Source of the DNA: an uncultured Lachnospiraceae bacterium
GTDB taxonomy: Bacteria > Bacillota > Clostridia > Lachnospirales > Lachnospiraceae
Assembly (NCBI GenBank): GCA_910585075.1
Contig: CAJUED010000012.1
Coordinates: forward strand, 1-64,000
Length of the DNA: 64,000 nucleotides
Reading direction: 5' to 3'
Shown in pieces: positions 34,593 through 43,303 of this stretch (the first letter of the stretch is position 1; each line of letters begins with the position of its first letter). Both the position numbers and the translations under genes were made by a program. The notes below the pieces were generated by a model that did no database searches, was not told the origin of the DNA, and was given only the letters and a program-made list of their open reading frames with translations.

Positions 34593-35603
34593 TTAACTGT
34601 TTTTCCGGGCGGTCACGCTGACCCACTCACCTTGGCAGTTCACCTCAAGCACTTCAAGGCCTGCTGCCTCCACAGCCTTCACCACCGTTTCTTCCTTATC
34701 GTCGATAATACCGGAGGTAATGTAAATGCCGCCCTTTTTCAGCTGATGAACGATTACCGGCGTCAAATTCACCAGCACCTCCGCCAGAATATTGGCCACC
34801 ACAATGTCATAGCATTCGTAGCCCACCTTATCCTGCACTTCCTTTTCCGTGATAATATTGCCAATCATCATGGTAAAATCATCCGGCCCTATCCCATTTG
34901 CTTCCATATTCTCCCGAACCGCATCCACCGCGCAAGGGTCTAAGTCGGTTCCCACCGCCCTTTTGGCCCCAAACATAAGAGAGAGGATTGCCAGAATACC
35001 GCTTCCTGTCCCAACGTCCAAAAGCGTTGTCTTCGGCGTAATATACTTTCGGAGAGCCCTGATGCACAGCTGGGTGGTATCATGCATACCGGTTCCGAAA
35101 GCCGTGCCCGGGTCAATGTGAAGAATCATTTTATCCGTATCCTCAGGCTCCACTTCCTCCCAGGAGGGAATCACCAGCACATCGTCTATGGTAAATTGAT
35201 GGAAATACTGTTTCCAGTTGTTAATCCAGTCAATATCCTCTGTCTCCTCGATACTGACCGAGCCTTCCCCTATGTCCATAAAACATCTTAAATCTTCCAG
35301 CTCTCTTTTCACATTTTCAAGAATCACATCCGCCGTGGTCTCCTCGCCGCCCAAAATAAGTCTGCCGCAGCCATCTTCACCGGTCTCCCCCTCTTTCTCC
35401 TCCACAAAAAAGCTCAAATAAGCAATTCCGTCATCCTCAGGCCCGTCCGGTAAAATATCCACAAACATCTGCTCCTTCTCAAGAGCGGTAAGCGGTACCT
35501 TATCCTCAATCTGTGCCCCCTCAAGCCCTATATCATACAGCGTGCTGATTATCACATCCTCCGCGTCCGTAATCGTCTTTATCTTAAATTTCATCCATTT
35601 CAT
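34593..35603 (-). CDS. prmA: Ribosomal protein L11 methyltransferase PrmA
   Basis: The 336-aa product has an N-terminal substrate-binding domain and a Rossmann methyltransferase with motif I LLDVGTGSGILAI, DLDPCAVDAV and VVANILAEVL. It trimethylates L11. The ATG at 35603 was chosen because GGAG lies six bases upstream, giving MKWMKFKI. The ATG at 35615 lacks a site. The gap to rsmE is short, so they are probably one operon. Confidence 0.92.
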   Translation of the reverse strand: MKWMKFKIKTITDAEDVIISTLYDIGLEGAQIEDKVPLTALEKEQMFVDILPDGPEDDGIAYLSFFVEEKEGETGEDGCGRLILGGEETTADVILENVKRELEDLRCFMDIGEGSVSIEETEDIDWINNWKQYFHQFTIDDVLVIPSWEEVEPEDTDKMILHIDPGTAFGTGMHDTTQLCIRALRKYITPKTTLLDVGTGSGILAILSLMFGAKRAVGTDLDPCAVDAVRENMEANGIGPDDFTMMIGNIITEKEVQDKVGYECYDIVVANILAEVLVNLTPVIVHQLKKGGIYITSGIIDDKEETVVKAVEAAGLEVLEVNCQGEWVSVTARKNS

Positions 35604-35665
35604 AAACATCTCCATTCTTGCCGGCGGCCACAGCTTTGGGCGTCAGCACAAACTTCCGCACATCA

Positions 35666-35694
35666 TTGACTGTTGAACATTTACATATTATCAT
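35666..35694 (+). promoter_or_regulatory. Candidate nudC-nagA promoter
   Basis: TTGACT (35666-35671) and TATCAT (35689-35694) lie 17 bases apart. The leader before nudC contains a small hairpin GCC-GAAA-GGC near 35752-35761. Confidence 0.5.
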
Positions 35695-35786
35695 AGAAAT
35701 AACTTTGGTGCTATACAAAAATAGAAAGACTAACAGAGCGCTACGGTAACGCCGAAAGGCTGAACTGTCGCAACGGAGGATTTTTC

Positions 35787-36638
35787 ATGATACAGGATAT
35801 TTACCCCAAAATTTACCACAATGAATATCATGATGTGAAGCCGTCACAAAATGACTTTATTTTTATCTTTCACAAAAACACCGTGCTTTTACGGTTTCAG
35901 GACGGAAAACTGCGTTATCCCACCTTACGGGAAATGGAGGGCCTGCCCTATGGGTACTATTACCTGTTTTCCATAGACGATTACAGGTATTTCCTTGCAT
36001 ATCCGAAGGACGGCCGGAAACAGGACGAGGAGACCCCTTCGGTTTTGCCGGAGCCTTATCACTATGAAGATGTGCGTATTTTCCGCACCGCTGTTTCCAG
36101 GCACAGCGCCTTTGCCGGTATTACGGCCCACCACCTTTTCGGCTGGTATCAGGCCAACCGGTTCTGCGGCCGCTGCGGGCACAAAATGCTCCCGGACCAC
36201 AAGGAGCGGATGCTGTTCTGCCCTGACTGCCATAATATGGTTTACCCCAGGATTTCTCCTGCGGTGATTGTGGGGGTTTTAAATGGAGACAAGCTTTTGA
36301 TGAGCAAATACGCCGGACGTTCCTATGCCAATTATGCCCTCATTGCAGGCTTTACGGAAATCGGCGAGAGCGTGGAACAGACCGTGGCAAGAGAGGTCAT
36401 GGAGGAGGTTGGACTTAAGGTAAAAAATATACGCTATTATAAGAGCCAGCCCTGGGCCTTTTCAGGAAGCCTTCTCATGGGATTTTTCTGCGACCTGGAT
36501 GGTTCGGACCAGATTACCCTGGACACAAACGAGCTTGCCGAGGCCGGGTGGTACGGCAGGGATGAAATCCATTTGGAGGATGACAACGTGAGTCTCACCC
36601 GGGAAATGATTATGTTATTCAAAAGAGGGCAAAAATAG
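35787..36638 (+). CDS. nudC: NAD(+) diphosphatase NudC
   Basis: The 283-aa product has an N-terminal domain, a four-Cys zinc knuckle (CGRCGHKM and CPDCHN), and the Nudix box GFTEIGESVEQTVAREVMEE. It fits NudC, which cuts NADH and can remove NAD caps from RNA. CGGAGG lies eight bases before the ATG. It is 29 bases from nagA and likely shares its transcript. Confidence 0.9.
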   Translation: MIQDIYPKIYHNEYHDVKPSQNDFIFIFHKNTVLLRFQDGKLRYPTLREMEGLPYGYYYLFSIDDYRYFLAYPKDGRKQDEETPSVLPEPYHYEDVRIFRTAVSRHSAFAGITAHHLFGWYQANRFCGRCGHKMLPDHKERMLFCPDCHNMVYPRISPAVIVGVLNGDKLLMSKYAGRSYANYALIAGFTEIGESVEQTVAREVMEEVGLKVKNIRYYKSQPWAFSGSLLMGFFCDLDGSDQITLDTNELAEAGWYGRDEIHLEDDNVSLTREMIMLFKRGQK

Positions 36639-36667
36639 ATTGAATCAGGAAAGGAGCAGAAATTGTT

Positions 36668-37816
36668 ATGATAATACAGAGTAAAAGAGTATGGATTGGC
36701 GGTCAGTTTTCCCCCGCCCAGCTGAACATTCAGGGTCAGAAAATCGAGGACATTTATCCCTGGGGTACCAGAGCCCTTACGGATTCCGATAAAGATTATG
36801 GTAATCTGCGTATCGTGCCTGGCTTTATCGACGTGCACACCCACGGCGCTTACGGCTATGACACCAACGAGGCAAATCCCGAAGGACTGCGAAACTGGAC
36901 AAGGCGTATCCCGGAGGAAGGCGTCACCGCCCTTCTTCCTACCACCGTCACCCAGATGCCCCCGGTTCTTTCCGCCGCCGTGTCTAATGTTGCAAAGGTT
37001 ATGGAAGAAGGTTACGAAGGGGCTGAAATCCTGGGCATTCATTTCGAAGGCCCCTATCTTGATATGCAATATAAAGGCGCACAGCCTCCGGAAGCAATTG
37101 CTGCCCCCACCGTGGAGCAATTTCGCATGTATCAGGAAGCCGCTCACGGCCAAATCAAATATATCACTCTGGCACCGGAACATGACCCGGATTTTGCACT
37201 GACGAAATTCTGCGTTTCTCACGGGATCGTTGTGAGCATGGGACATTCCTCCGCAGATTATGCCACGGCTCTTATGGGAATTGCCAACGGCGCTATGAGC
37301 ATGACCCACGTGTACAACGGCATGACCGCTTATCACCACCGGGAACCGGGGCTTGTGGGAACCGCCCTGCGTATACGGGAAATCTATGGGGAAGTTGTCT
37401 GTGACGGCTGTCACTCCCACCTGGCTGCCTTAAATAATTTCTTCACCGCTAAGGGAAAAGACTACGCCATTATGATCAGCGATTCTCTCCAGGCAAAATA
37501 CTGCCCGCCCGGTAAAACCTATGAGCTGGGCGGCCATCCCTATCAAGTTGGGGAGGATGGCCTTGCAAGGCTCACCGGAACGGACACCATTGCCGGCAGC
37601 ACTCTAAACATCAATAAGGGGCTGAAAATTCTGGTGGAGGACGCCATGATACCCTTCCATGCGGCGCTGAATTCCTGCACCACCAATCCTGCACGAGCGC
37701 TCCGTTTGGATAATCGTAAAGGGAAACTGACCGCAGGTTTTGATGCGGACATTGTGGTGTTACAGGATAATTATGATGTAATGCAAACCTACTGCCGCGG
37801 AAGGCAAATGCTCTGA
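36668..37816 (+). CDS. nagA: N-acetylglucosamine-6-phosphate deacetylase NagA
   Basis: The 382-aa amidohydrolase has the metal-binding HTHGAYGYD, the conserved IHFEGPYLD, HSSADYATA and THVYNGMTAYHHREPG, and TIAGSTLNINKG. It deacetylates GlcNAc-6-phosphate in amino-sugar use and cell-wall recycling. AAAGGAG lies upstream of the ATG. No nagB or PTS gene is beside it. Confidence 0.93.
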   Translation: MIIQSKRVWIGGQFSPAQLNIQGQKIEDIYPWGTRALTDSDKDYGNLRIVPGFIDVHTHGAYGYDTNEANPEGLRNWTRRIPEEGVTALLPTTVTQMPPVLSAAVSNVAKVMEEGYEGAEILGIHFEGPYLDMQYKGAQPPEAIAAPTVEQFRMYQEAAHGQIKYITLAPEHDPDFALTKFCVSHGIVVSMGHSSADYATALMGIANGAMSMTHVYNGMTAYHHREPGLVGTALRIREIYGEVVCDGCHSHLAALNNFFTAKGKDYAIMISDSLQAKYCPPGKTYELGGHPYQVGEDGLARLTGTDTIAGSTLNINKGLKILVEDAMIPFHAALNSCTTNPARALRLDNRKGKLTAGFDADIVVLQDNYDVMQTYCRGRQML

Positions 37817-37823
37817 TTCACTT

Positions 37824-37857
37824 GCGGGCAGGGAAATTTTCCCTGCCCGCTATTTTT
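37824..37857 (+). terminator. Terminator after nagA
   Basis: GCGGGCAGGGAAA and TTTCCCTGCCCGC pair perfectly, followed by TATTTTTAT. Confidence 0.88.
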
Positions 37858-37904
37858 ATATTGGGCCATGCGCCGGTAAAGCGCCTTTCCATCCTCTCCG
37901 TATT

Positions 37905-38129
37905 TTATTCCTTCCGCAAAAGCATGATTCCCGAAACCACCACCGTCACCCCGGAGAGAAGCATGCGCAGCCAATCCATCATAAGCCAAAATTCTCCGCC
38001 GCACACGGCAGCCGGCGTTGTATTATGCTCATCCACAAAAACGCCCATATTCCAAAACAGCCTTAACGATATCAGCAAAATACCCAAACTGCAAATAAAA
38101 ATTACCAACAATAACGCCTTCTTTTTCAT
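37905..38129 (-). CDS. Small two-helix membrane protein, unknown
   Basis: The 74-aa product starts MKKKALLLVIF and has two predicted membrane helices (residues about 4-24 and 48-70) with a short charged loop. The ATG at 38129 is used because AAAGGA lies upstream; a longer frame from 38171 starts with charged residues and lacks a site. Nothing in it is recognisable. Confidence 0.5.
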   Translation of the reverse strand: MKKKALLLVIFICSLGILLISLRLFWNMGVFVDEHNTTPAAVCGGEFWLMMDWLRMLLSGVTVVVSGIMLLRKE

Positions 38130-38162
38130 CCTCTCATTCCTTTCGGTTCGGCTTTTTCTGTT

Positions 38163-38241
38163 AATCCCCATACTGCCGACAACTCACAAATTGGGACATC
38201 AGCTCAGATTTTCAGGAAAAAATCTTTGATTTTTCAATCTA
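38163..38241. repeat. Dispersed repeat, copy 1
   Basis: The ends AATCCCCATACTGCCGACA and AAAAATCTTTGATTT-TTCAATCT also occur at 57287-57365, with a variable middle that in both cases contains CAAATTGGGA. The right end forms a small hairpin. Confidence 0.5.
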
Positions 38242-38269
38242 ATCCCACATGCTTTCAAAACCTGTAAAT

Positions 38270-40396
38270 TTATGCTTTCCATGCATTTCTGGAAAACTTC
38301 TTATGATATTTCATCACGATAGCTGATGTGGCCGGAAGGGTCACGCGCATCTTTCCTGCCGTCACCGAATGCTCGCATGGCTCTACACTATGTCCTTCGG
38401 CTGTGGTAAGCATCAATTGCTTCATCCTGCTTTCTTTTGGAATGCCCAGATGCCAGACGGAAAACTCTCTTGTCACCTCATGGTCATTGTTATTTACCAG
38501 CACAACAGTGACCTCCCTACGGTTAAACCTTCCGTAACCAAGCACATTATAATCCCCGTCTATATATTTCAGAGATCCTGTTTTTATCTCCTGGTTTTCC
38601 TTGTGGATGCGTATCATTTCCCTGTGGAACTCTATCAGCTCTTTATCCTCATGGCCCCAGGGATAGCTTCTTCTGTTGTCCGGATCCGTAAAACCACAGA
38701 CACCGGCCTCATCCCCATAATAGATTGTCGGAGCGCCCGGCCAGGTCATCTGAATCACCACCGCCTCCCGCAGAACCGCTTTATTCACTCCCTCATCGGC
38801 TGCCCACGCTCCCAGCGTATTGGTTCTGCCCACCTTTCTGTTGGTTCTGGTTAAAAATCTGGAATGGTCATGGTTGGAGAGCTCGTTCATTGCTATCTGA
38901 AGGGAAGGGGTTGTAAAGTTCGCCATGTAATGCCGCATAGCGCCCATAAAATTATCCGCGCTCCCCAGCATATCCCCCCTGTAGTCGTCGCTGTGCTTCT
39001 GCATTCCCGTCAGGAACCAGGTTACCGGCTCCATAAACGCATCATAGTTCATGACCGTATCCCATTCCTTACCGTTTAACCATTCCCTGGGATTTCCGTA
39101 ATGCTCCGCCAGCACAATCGCCTCCGGGTTGGCCTCCCTGACCGCTTTCCTGAATTCCTGCCAGAAATGATGATTAAACTCCGGGCTATGGCCTAAATCC
39201 GCCGCCACATCCAGACGCCATCCGTCCGCATTATAAGGGGGAGAAACCCACTTGGCCGCCACCTTCATGATATAATCAAATAAGTCCTTTGACATCTCAT
39301 AGTTGAGCTTAGGCAGCGTATCATGTCCCCACCAGCCGTCATAACTTCCATTATATGGCCAGGCGTTCTCATCATAAAACTGAAAATAATCATTATAAGG
39401 GCTTTCCTTGCAAATATGCGCTCCCTTCTCATAATCCGGCGCATTTTCGTAAATCCTTTCCCTGTCCATCCACTTGTTAAAGGAACCACAGTGATTAAAC
39501 ACGCCGTCCAAAATCACCCTTATACCTCTCCTGTGGGCTTCCTCCACCACTTTGGCAAACAGCTCGTTGCTAGCCTCCAGGTTCTTCTTATTTGTCACCC
39601 GGTCTATATATCTGGACGCAAACCGATTTTCCCTGCAATCATCACGGAGCAGTTCCCCCTCGTCACTGACAATCTTTCCGATATGGGGGTCTATATAGTC
39701 GTAATCCTGTATATCATATTTGTGATTGGAAGGGGAGACAAACAAGGGATTAAAATAAATCACGTCTATCCCAAGCTCCTGCAGATAGTCCATCTTATCC
39801 AGTACACCCTGCAAATCGCCGCCGTAAAACTCCCGAACGCCCATCTCCGCAGGATATTTATTCCAGTCATCCACCTTTACCGTCTTATTTCCAATGTATT
39901 CATACTCGGAAGTAAGCACATCATTGGAAGGATCCCCATTATAAAAACGATCCACATAAATCTGATACATAACGGCGCCCTTGGCCCATTTGGGCGTTTT
40001 AAACCCGGGAATGACCCGGAAAGCATATTCAGGCAGCGCTTCCTTCACCACGCCCCTGACGTCATATATACATTTTATTTTACCTGCATGAACTTCAAAA
40101 TAATAGGAGAATTCTTCTTCCTCTATTTCCACCTGGCAGGCAAAAAAATCAAAATTTTCATCACAGCTTTCTTTCAGCATCAAATGCTTAACGCCGCCGC
40201 TCACCATAAAAACTCTGTCTACGTTATTTAAATCTGCCCGGAACCTGATCGTAATCTGTGAATAGGGATTTGGTTCCGATGGAGATAAATAATCCTCCGT
40301 AGTATCACTAAACAAAGCCTTCCTGTTAAAAACAGGCCGCATGCCGGATATATACTGTCTGCTTCGCTCCGCTCTCACTAACCGTTCTAAATCCAT
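38270..40396 (-). CDS. GH13 alpha-glucan hydrolase (neopullulanase/cyclomaltodextrinase-like)
   Basis: The 708-aa product has an N-terminal CBM34-type domain (about 1-130), a GH13 barrel, and a C-terminal beta-sandwich. Catalytic residues are visible: the nucleophile Asp in DGWRLDVA, the acid Glu in VLAEHYG and the Asp in LSNHDHSRF. No signal peptide is present, so it works inside the cell on imported maltodextrins. GGAG lies upstream of the ATG, with a consensus-type promoter about 40 bases before it. Confidence 0.9.
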   Translation of the reverse strand: MDLERLVRAERSRQYISGMRPVFNRKALFSDTTEDYLSPSEPNPYSQITIRFRADLNNVDRVFMVSGGVKHLMLKESCDENFDFFACQVEIEEEEFSYYFEVHAGKIKCIYDVRGVVKEALPEYAFRVIPGFKTPKWAKGAVMYQIYVDRFYNGDPSNDVLTSEYEYIGNKTVKVDDWNKYPAEMGVREFYGGDLQGVLDKMDYLQELGIDVIYFNPLFVSPSNHKYDIQDYDYIDPHIGKIVSDEGELLRDDCRENRFASRYIDRVTNKKNLEASNELFAKVVEEAHRRGIRVILDGVFNHCGSFNKWMDRERIYENAPDYEKGAHICKESPYNDYFQFYDENAWPYNGSYDGWWGHDTLPKLNYEMSKDLFDYIMKVAAKWVSPPYNADGWRLDVAADLGHSPEFNHHFWQEFRKAVREANPEAIVLAEHYGNPREWLNGKEWDTVMNYDAFMEPVTWFLTGMQKHSDDYRGDMLGSADNFMGAMRHYMANFTTPSLQIAMNELSNHDHSRFLTRTNRKVGRTNTLGAWAADEGVNKAVLREAVVIQMTWPGAPTIYYGDEAGVCGFTDPDNRRSYPWGHEDKELIEFHREMIRIHKENQEIKTGSLKYIDGDYNVLGYGRFNRREVTVVLVNNNDHEVTREFSVWHLGIPKESRMKQLMLTTAEGHSVEPCEHSVTAGKMRVTLPATSAIVMKYHKKFSRNAWKA

Positions 40397-40433
40397 ACCA
40401 ACAGCTCCATTCTATCAAAATTTTTCCATGACT

Positions 40434-40463
40434 ATATTACACTATCTCAAAGATATTCGTCAA
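40434..40463 (-). promoter_or_regulatory. Promoter of the GH13 gene
   Basis: TTGACG (40463-40458) and TAATAT (40439-40434) on the minus strand have an 18-base spacer, 38 bases from the start codon. Confidence 0.6.
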
Positions 40464-40481
40464 CATTTTCGCCAAAACGTA

Positions 40482-40513
40482 AAAAAGACAGTAATTTTAC
40501 TTACTGTCCTTTT
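40482..40513 (-). terminator. Terminator after ftsH
   Basis: GACAGTAA and TTACTGTC (40487-40494, 40501-40508) pair over a six-base loop, with a T run on the minus-strand side. It ends ftsH transcription before the GH13 promoter. Confidence 0.8.
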
Positions 40514-40671
40514 TAGAGAAGGTATTTCTTTCTTATGGGGGTATAGCAAAAAACTATATAATGTATTGGGGGGTTACAAGTAGTATAATAGCATACCCTC
40601 ACTTTTGCGTAAATACTCACGATTCACAAATATTACAAATTCGGCCATTCATTTTTGTGCAATATTTACAA

Positions 40672-42510
40672 TCAGCTTTCAAAAAACGCCTCGGGAGAGG
40701 TATTTCCCCGGTTAAACAGGGCCTCAAATTCATCCCTTCCGATTTTTTCCTTCTGAAGGAGAAGCTCCGCACACCCGTGAAGCACCTGCATATGCTCCAA
40801 AATAATCGCCTTTGCCTTTCCGTAACAGTCATCGATAATGCTCTTTACTTCCTTATCAATCTCCCCTGCCACCAGCTCACTGTGGCTCTTGGTATGCGCT
40901 AAATCTCTGCCGATAAATACCTCGTCGTCATCGCTGTTATAATTAATAACCCCGATATTCTCCGACATACCATATCTGGTCACCATATCCCTTGCCGCCT
41001 TGGTTGCTTTCTTGATATCGCTGGAAGCTCCGGTGGTAATATCATTAAAAATGATTTCCTCCGCAATTCTTCCTCCCAGAGACACCATAATATCCTGCAG
41101 CATTTTCCCCTTGGTGATAAACATTTCATCATTTTCAGGCAGCGGCATTGTATAACCTGCTGCGCCAAGTCCTGTAGGAATAATGGACACCGTGTATACA
41201 GGCCCCACATCCGGCAGCACATGGAATAAAATGGCATGGCCCGCTTCATGGTAGGCCGTAATTTTCTTTTCCTTGTCGGTAATGATGCGGCTTTTCTTTT
41301 CCGCACCGATTCCTACCTTAATAAATGCTTTCTTAATATCTTCCTGTATGACGAAACTTCTGTTTTCTTTAGCTGCAACAATAGAGGCTTCATTCAGGAG
41401 GTTTTCAAGATCCGCTCCGGTAAATCCCGCCGTTGTCTGGGCAATCTGCTTTAAATCCACATCCTCTGCAAGAGGCTTATTTCTGGCATGTACTTTCAGG
41501 ATGTCTTCCCTTCCACCGATATCCGGCCGGTTCACGCTGATTTTCCTGTCAAAACGTCCGGGGCGCAGGATAGCCGGGTCTAAAATATCCACACGGTTGG
41601 TAGCCGCCAGCACAATAATTCCCTCATTAACGCCAAAGCCGTCCATCTCAACAAGCAGCTGGTTTAAGGTCTGTTCCCGCTCATCATGGCCGCCTCCCAT
41701 TCCGGTGCCACGGCGTCTGGCCACCGCGTCAATTTCGTCTATAAACACAATACACGGCGCATGTCTCTTTGCGTCCTCGAACAAATCCCGGACTCTGGAA
41801 GCGCCCACACCTACAAACATCTCCACAAAGTCAGAACCGGAAATGCTAAAGAAAGGAACTCCCGCCTCACCTGCAATCGCTTTGGCCAGCAGTGTCTTAC
41901 CTGTACCAGGCGCTCCCTCTAAGAGCACACCCTTGGGGATTCTTGCACCCACCTTGGTAAATTTAGCCGGCTCCTTTAGAAATTCCACAATTTCTTCCAA
42001 TTCTTCTTTTTCTTCCTTAAGGCCGGCCACATCCTTTAGCATAATCTTCCCATCACCCATGGAAAGCCTTGCACGGCTCTTACCGAAATTCATCATCTTG
42101 CTGTTGCCGCCCGTATTCTGGCTGTTCATCATCACAAAGAAGAACACCATCACAATAATGGCAAGCAGTACCGGAAATACGCTTGTCAAAAACCAGCTTT
42201 CTTCCTGTACCTTTTTTACCTCCGGGTCCACTCCGTAAGATATGAGGAGTTCCTCTATCTCTCTTACATCCGTTGCATACAGCGTCCTGCCGGGCCCGTC
42301 GCTTAATATAAAGTCCACCTCTCCGGTAGGCGTCTCCCGGCTGGGAGAAATGCTGGCGTACACCACATTTCCCTCTTTTAAATCCTCTATCAGTTCGCCT
42401 CTGGTATATTCCACCTGATTATTGTCAAGCAGATTCGGAATCACTAAAAGCGCCAGCAGCAGCAATACCAGTACAAAATATGCACTATATCCTTTATTTC
42501 TCTTATTCAA
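40672..42510 (-). CDS. ftsH: ATP-dependent zinc metalloprotease FtsH
   Basis: The 612-aa product has two membrane helices (about 10-28 and 115-135), an AAA+ domain with Walker A GAPGTGKT, Walker B CIVFIDEID and the second-region ATNR, and a protease domain with HEAGH. It degrades membrane and regulatory proteins. The start is TTG at 42510 with AGGGGG seven bases upstream; the frame further upstream is not typical. It ends a run with hpt and tilS, as in Bacillus. Confidence 0.93.
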   Translation of the reverse strand: MNKRNKGYSAYFVLVLLLLALLVIPNLLDNNQVEYTRGELIEDLKEGNVVYASISPSRETPTGEVDFILSDGPGRTLYATDVREIEELLISYGVDPEVKKVQEESWFLTSVFPVLLAIIVMVFFFVMMNSQNTGGNSKMMNFGKSRARLSMGDGKIMLKDVAGLKEEKEELEEIVEFLKEPAKFTKVGARIPKGVLLEGAPGTGKTLLAKAIAGEAGVPFFSISGSDFVEMFVGVGASRVRDLFEDAKRHAPCIVFIDEIDAVARRRGTGMGGGHDEREQTLNQLLVEMDGFGVNEGIIVLAATNRVDILDPAILRPGRFDRKISVNRPDIGGREDILKVHARNKPLAEDVDLKQIAQTTAGFTGADLENLLNEASIVAAKENRSFVIQEDIKKAFIKVGIGAEKKSRIITDKEKKITAYHEAGHAILFHVLPDVGPVYTVSIIPTGLGAAGYTMPLPENDEMFITKGKMLQDIMVSLGGRIAEEIIFNDITTGASSDIKKATKAARDMVTRYGMSENIGVINYNSDDDEVFIGRDLAHTKSHSELVAGEIDKEVKSIIDDCYGKAKAIILEHMQVLHGCAELLLQKEKIGRDEFEALFNRGNTSPEAFFES

Positions 42511-42669
42511 TGTCTTACCCCCTGCATACCGCAGGCCATAATGTATTACAGGCCAAACCCTCCCGGGGCTTATCTGCTGCGTCTGCGGTACTGCAATTAT
42601 CATTTTTTACAGGCAGAGACAAAGTCGTCCCTTTGTCCTTCGCGCTATTGAAAGCCGCAATGCCCGGCT

Positions 42670-43194
42670 CTACTCAAACTCCACTATGCCGATATAAGGG
42701 AGATTTCTGTACCTCTGGTCATAATCAAGCCCATATCCCACCACAAACTCATCGGGTATCTGAAAGCCTGTGTAATCCACATTCACATCCACCACTCTCC
42801 GGTCCGGCTTGTCAAGCAATGTACACAGCCTGAGGCTTTCCGGCCCTCTGTCCTTAAGCATTTCCAGGAGATAGCTCAGCGTACGTCCGGAATCTACAAT
42901 ATCTTCTATCACGATAACATTTTTCCCTTTCAGCGGTTCATCCAGGTCTTTTACGATCCTCACCACACCGCTGGACTTGGTTTCGCTTCCATAGCTGGAA
43001 ACTGACATGAAGTCCAGGGACACAGGTACACTGATTCTTTTCGCCAGCTCACACATAAAAAAGCTTCCACCTTTTAATACACAGACAAGGTGCACCTGCT
43101 TTCCGGCATAATCCTTACTGATTTGTTCTCCAATCTCTTTGATTTTAGCGTCCACTTCTTCTTCTGACAACAGTACTTTGATTTTTTCAGCCAT
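42670..43194 (-). CDS. hpt: Hypoxanthine phosphoribosyltransferase
   Basis: The 174-aa product has the PRPP-binding loop VIVIEDIVDSGRT and the family's VLKGGSFFMCEL and PDEFVVGYGLDY. It salvages hypoxanthine and guanine. AAAGGAG precedes the ATG. It lies between tilS and ftsH, the conserved order. Confidence 0.93.
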   Translation of the reverse strand: MAEKIKVLLSEEEVDAKIKEIGEQISKDYAGKQVHLVCVLKGGSFFMCELAKRISVPVSLDFMSVSSYGSETKSSGVVRIVKDLDEPLKGKNVIVIEDIVDSGRTLSYLLEMLKDRGPESLRLCTLLDKPDRRVVDVNVDYTGFQIPDEFVVGYGLDYDQRYRNLPYIGIVEFE

Positions 43195-43303
43195 ATCACT
43201 GACTCCTTTCTTCCTGGGGCGGTTCTTCCGTTTCCGCCTGTACTTTTACGGACCTTGCTCCATACGGCCGCTCTGCCGCGCGCAGCCATCGAACCTTCGG
43301 CCT

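Noticed and set aside
36437..37420. Minus-strand 327-aa frame
   Set aside because: Antisense to nudC/nagA, both with clear motifs.
39323..40231. Plus-strand 302-aa frame
   Set aside because: Antisense to the GH13 gene, no start signal or recognisable domain.
41273..42238. Plus-strand 321-aa frame
   Set aside because: It is antisense to ftsH, whose motifs are complete; composition is typical of a shadow frame.
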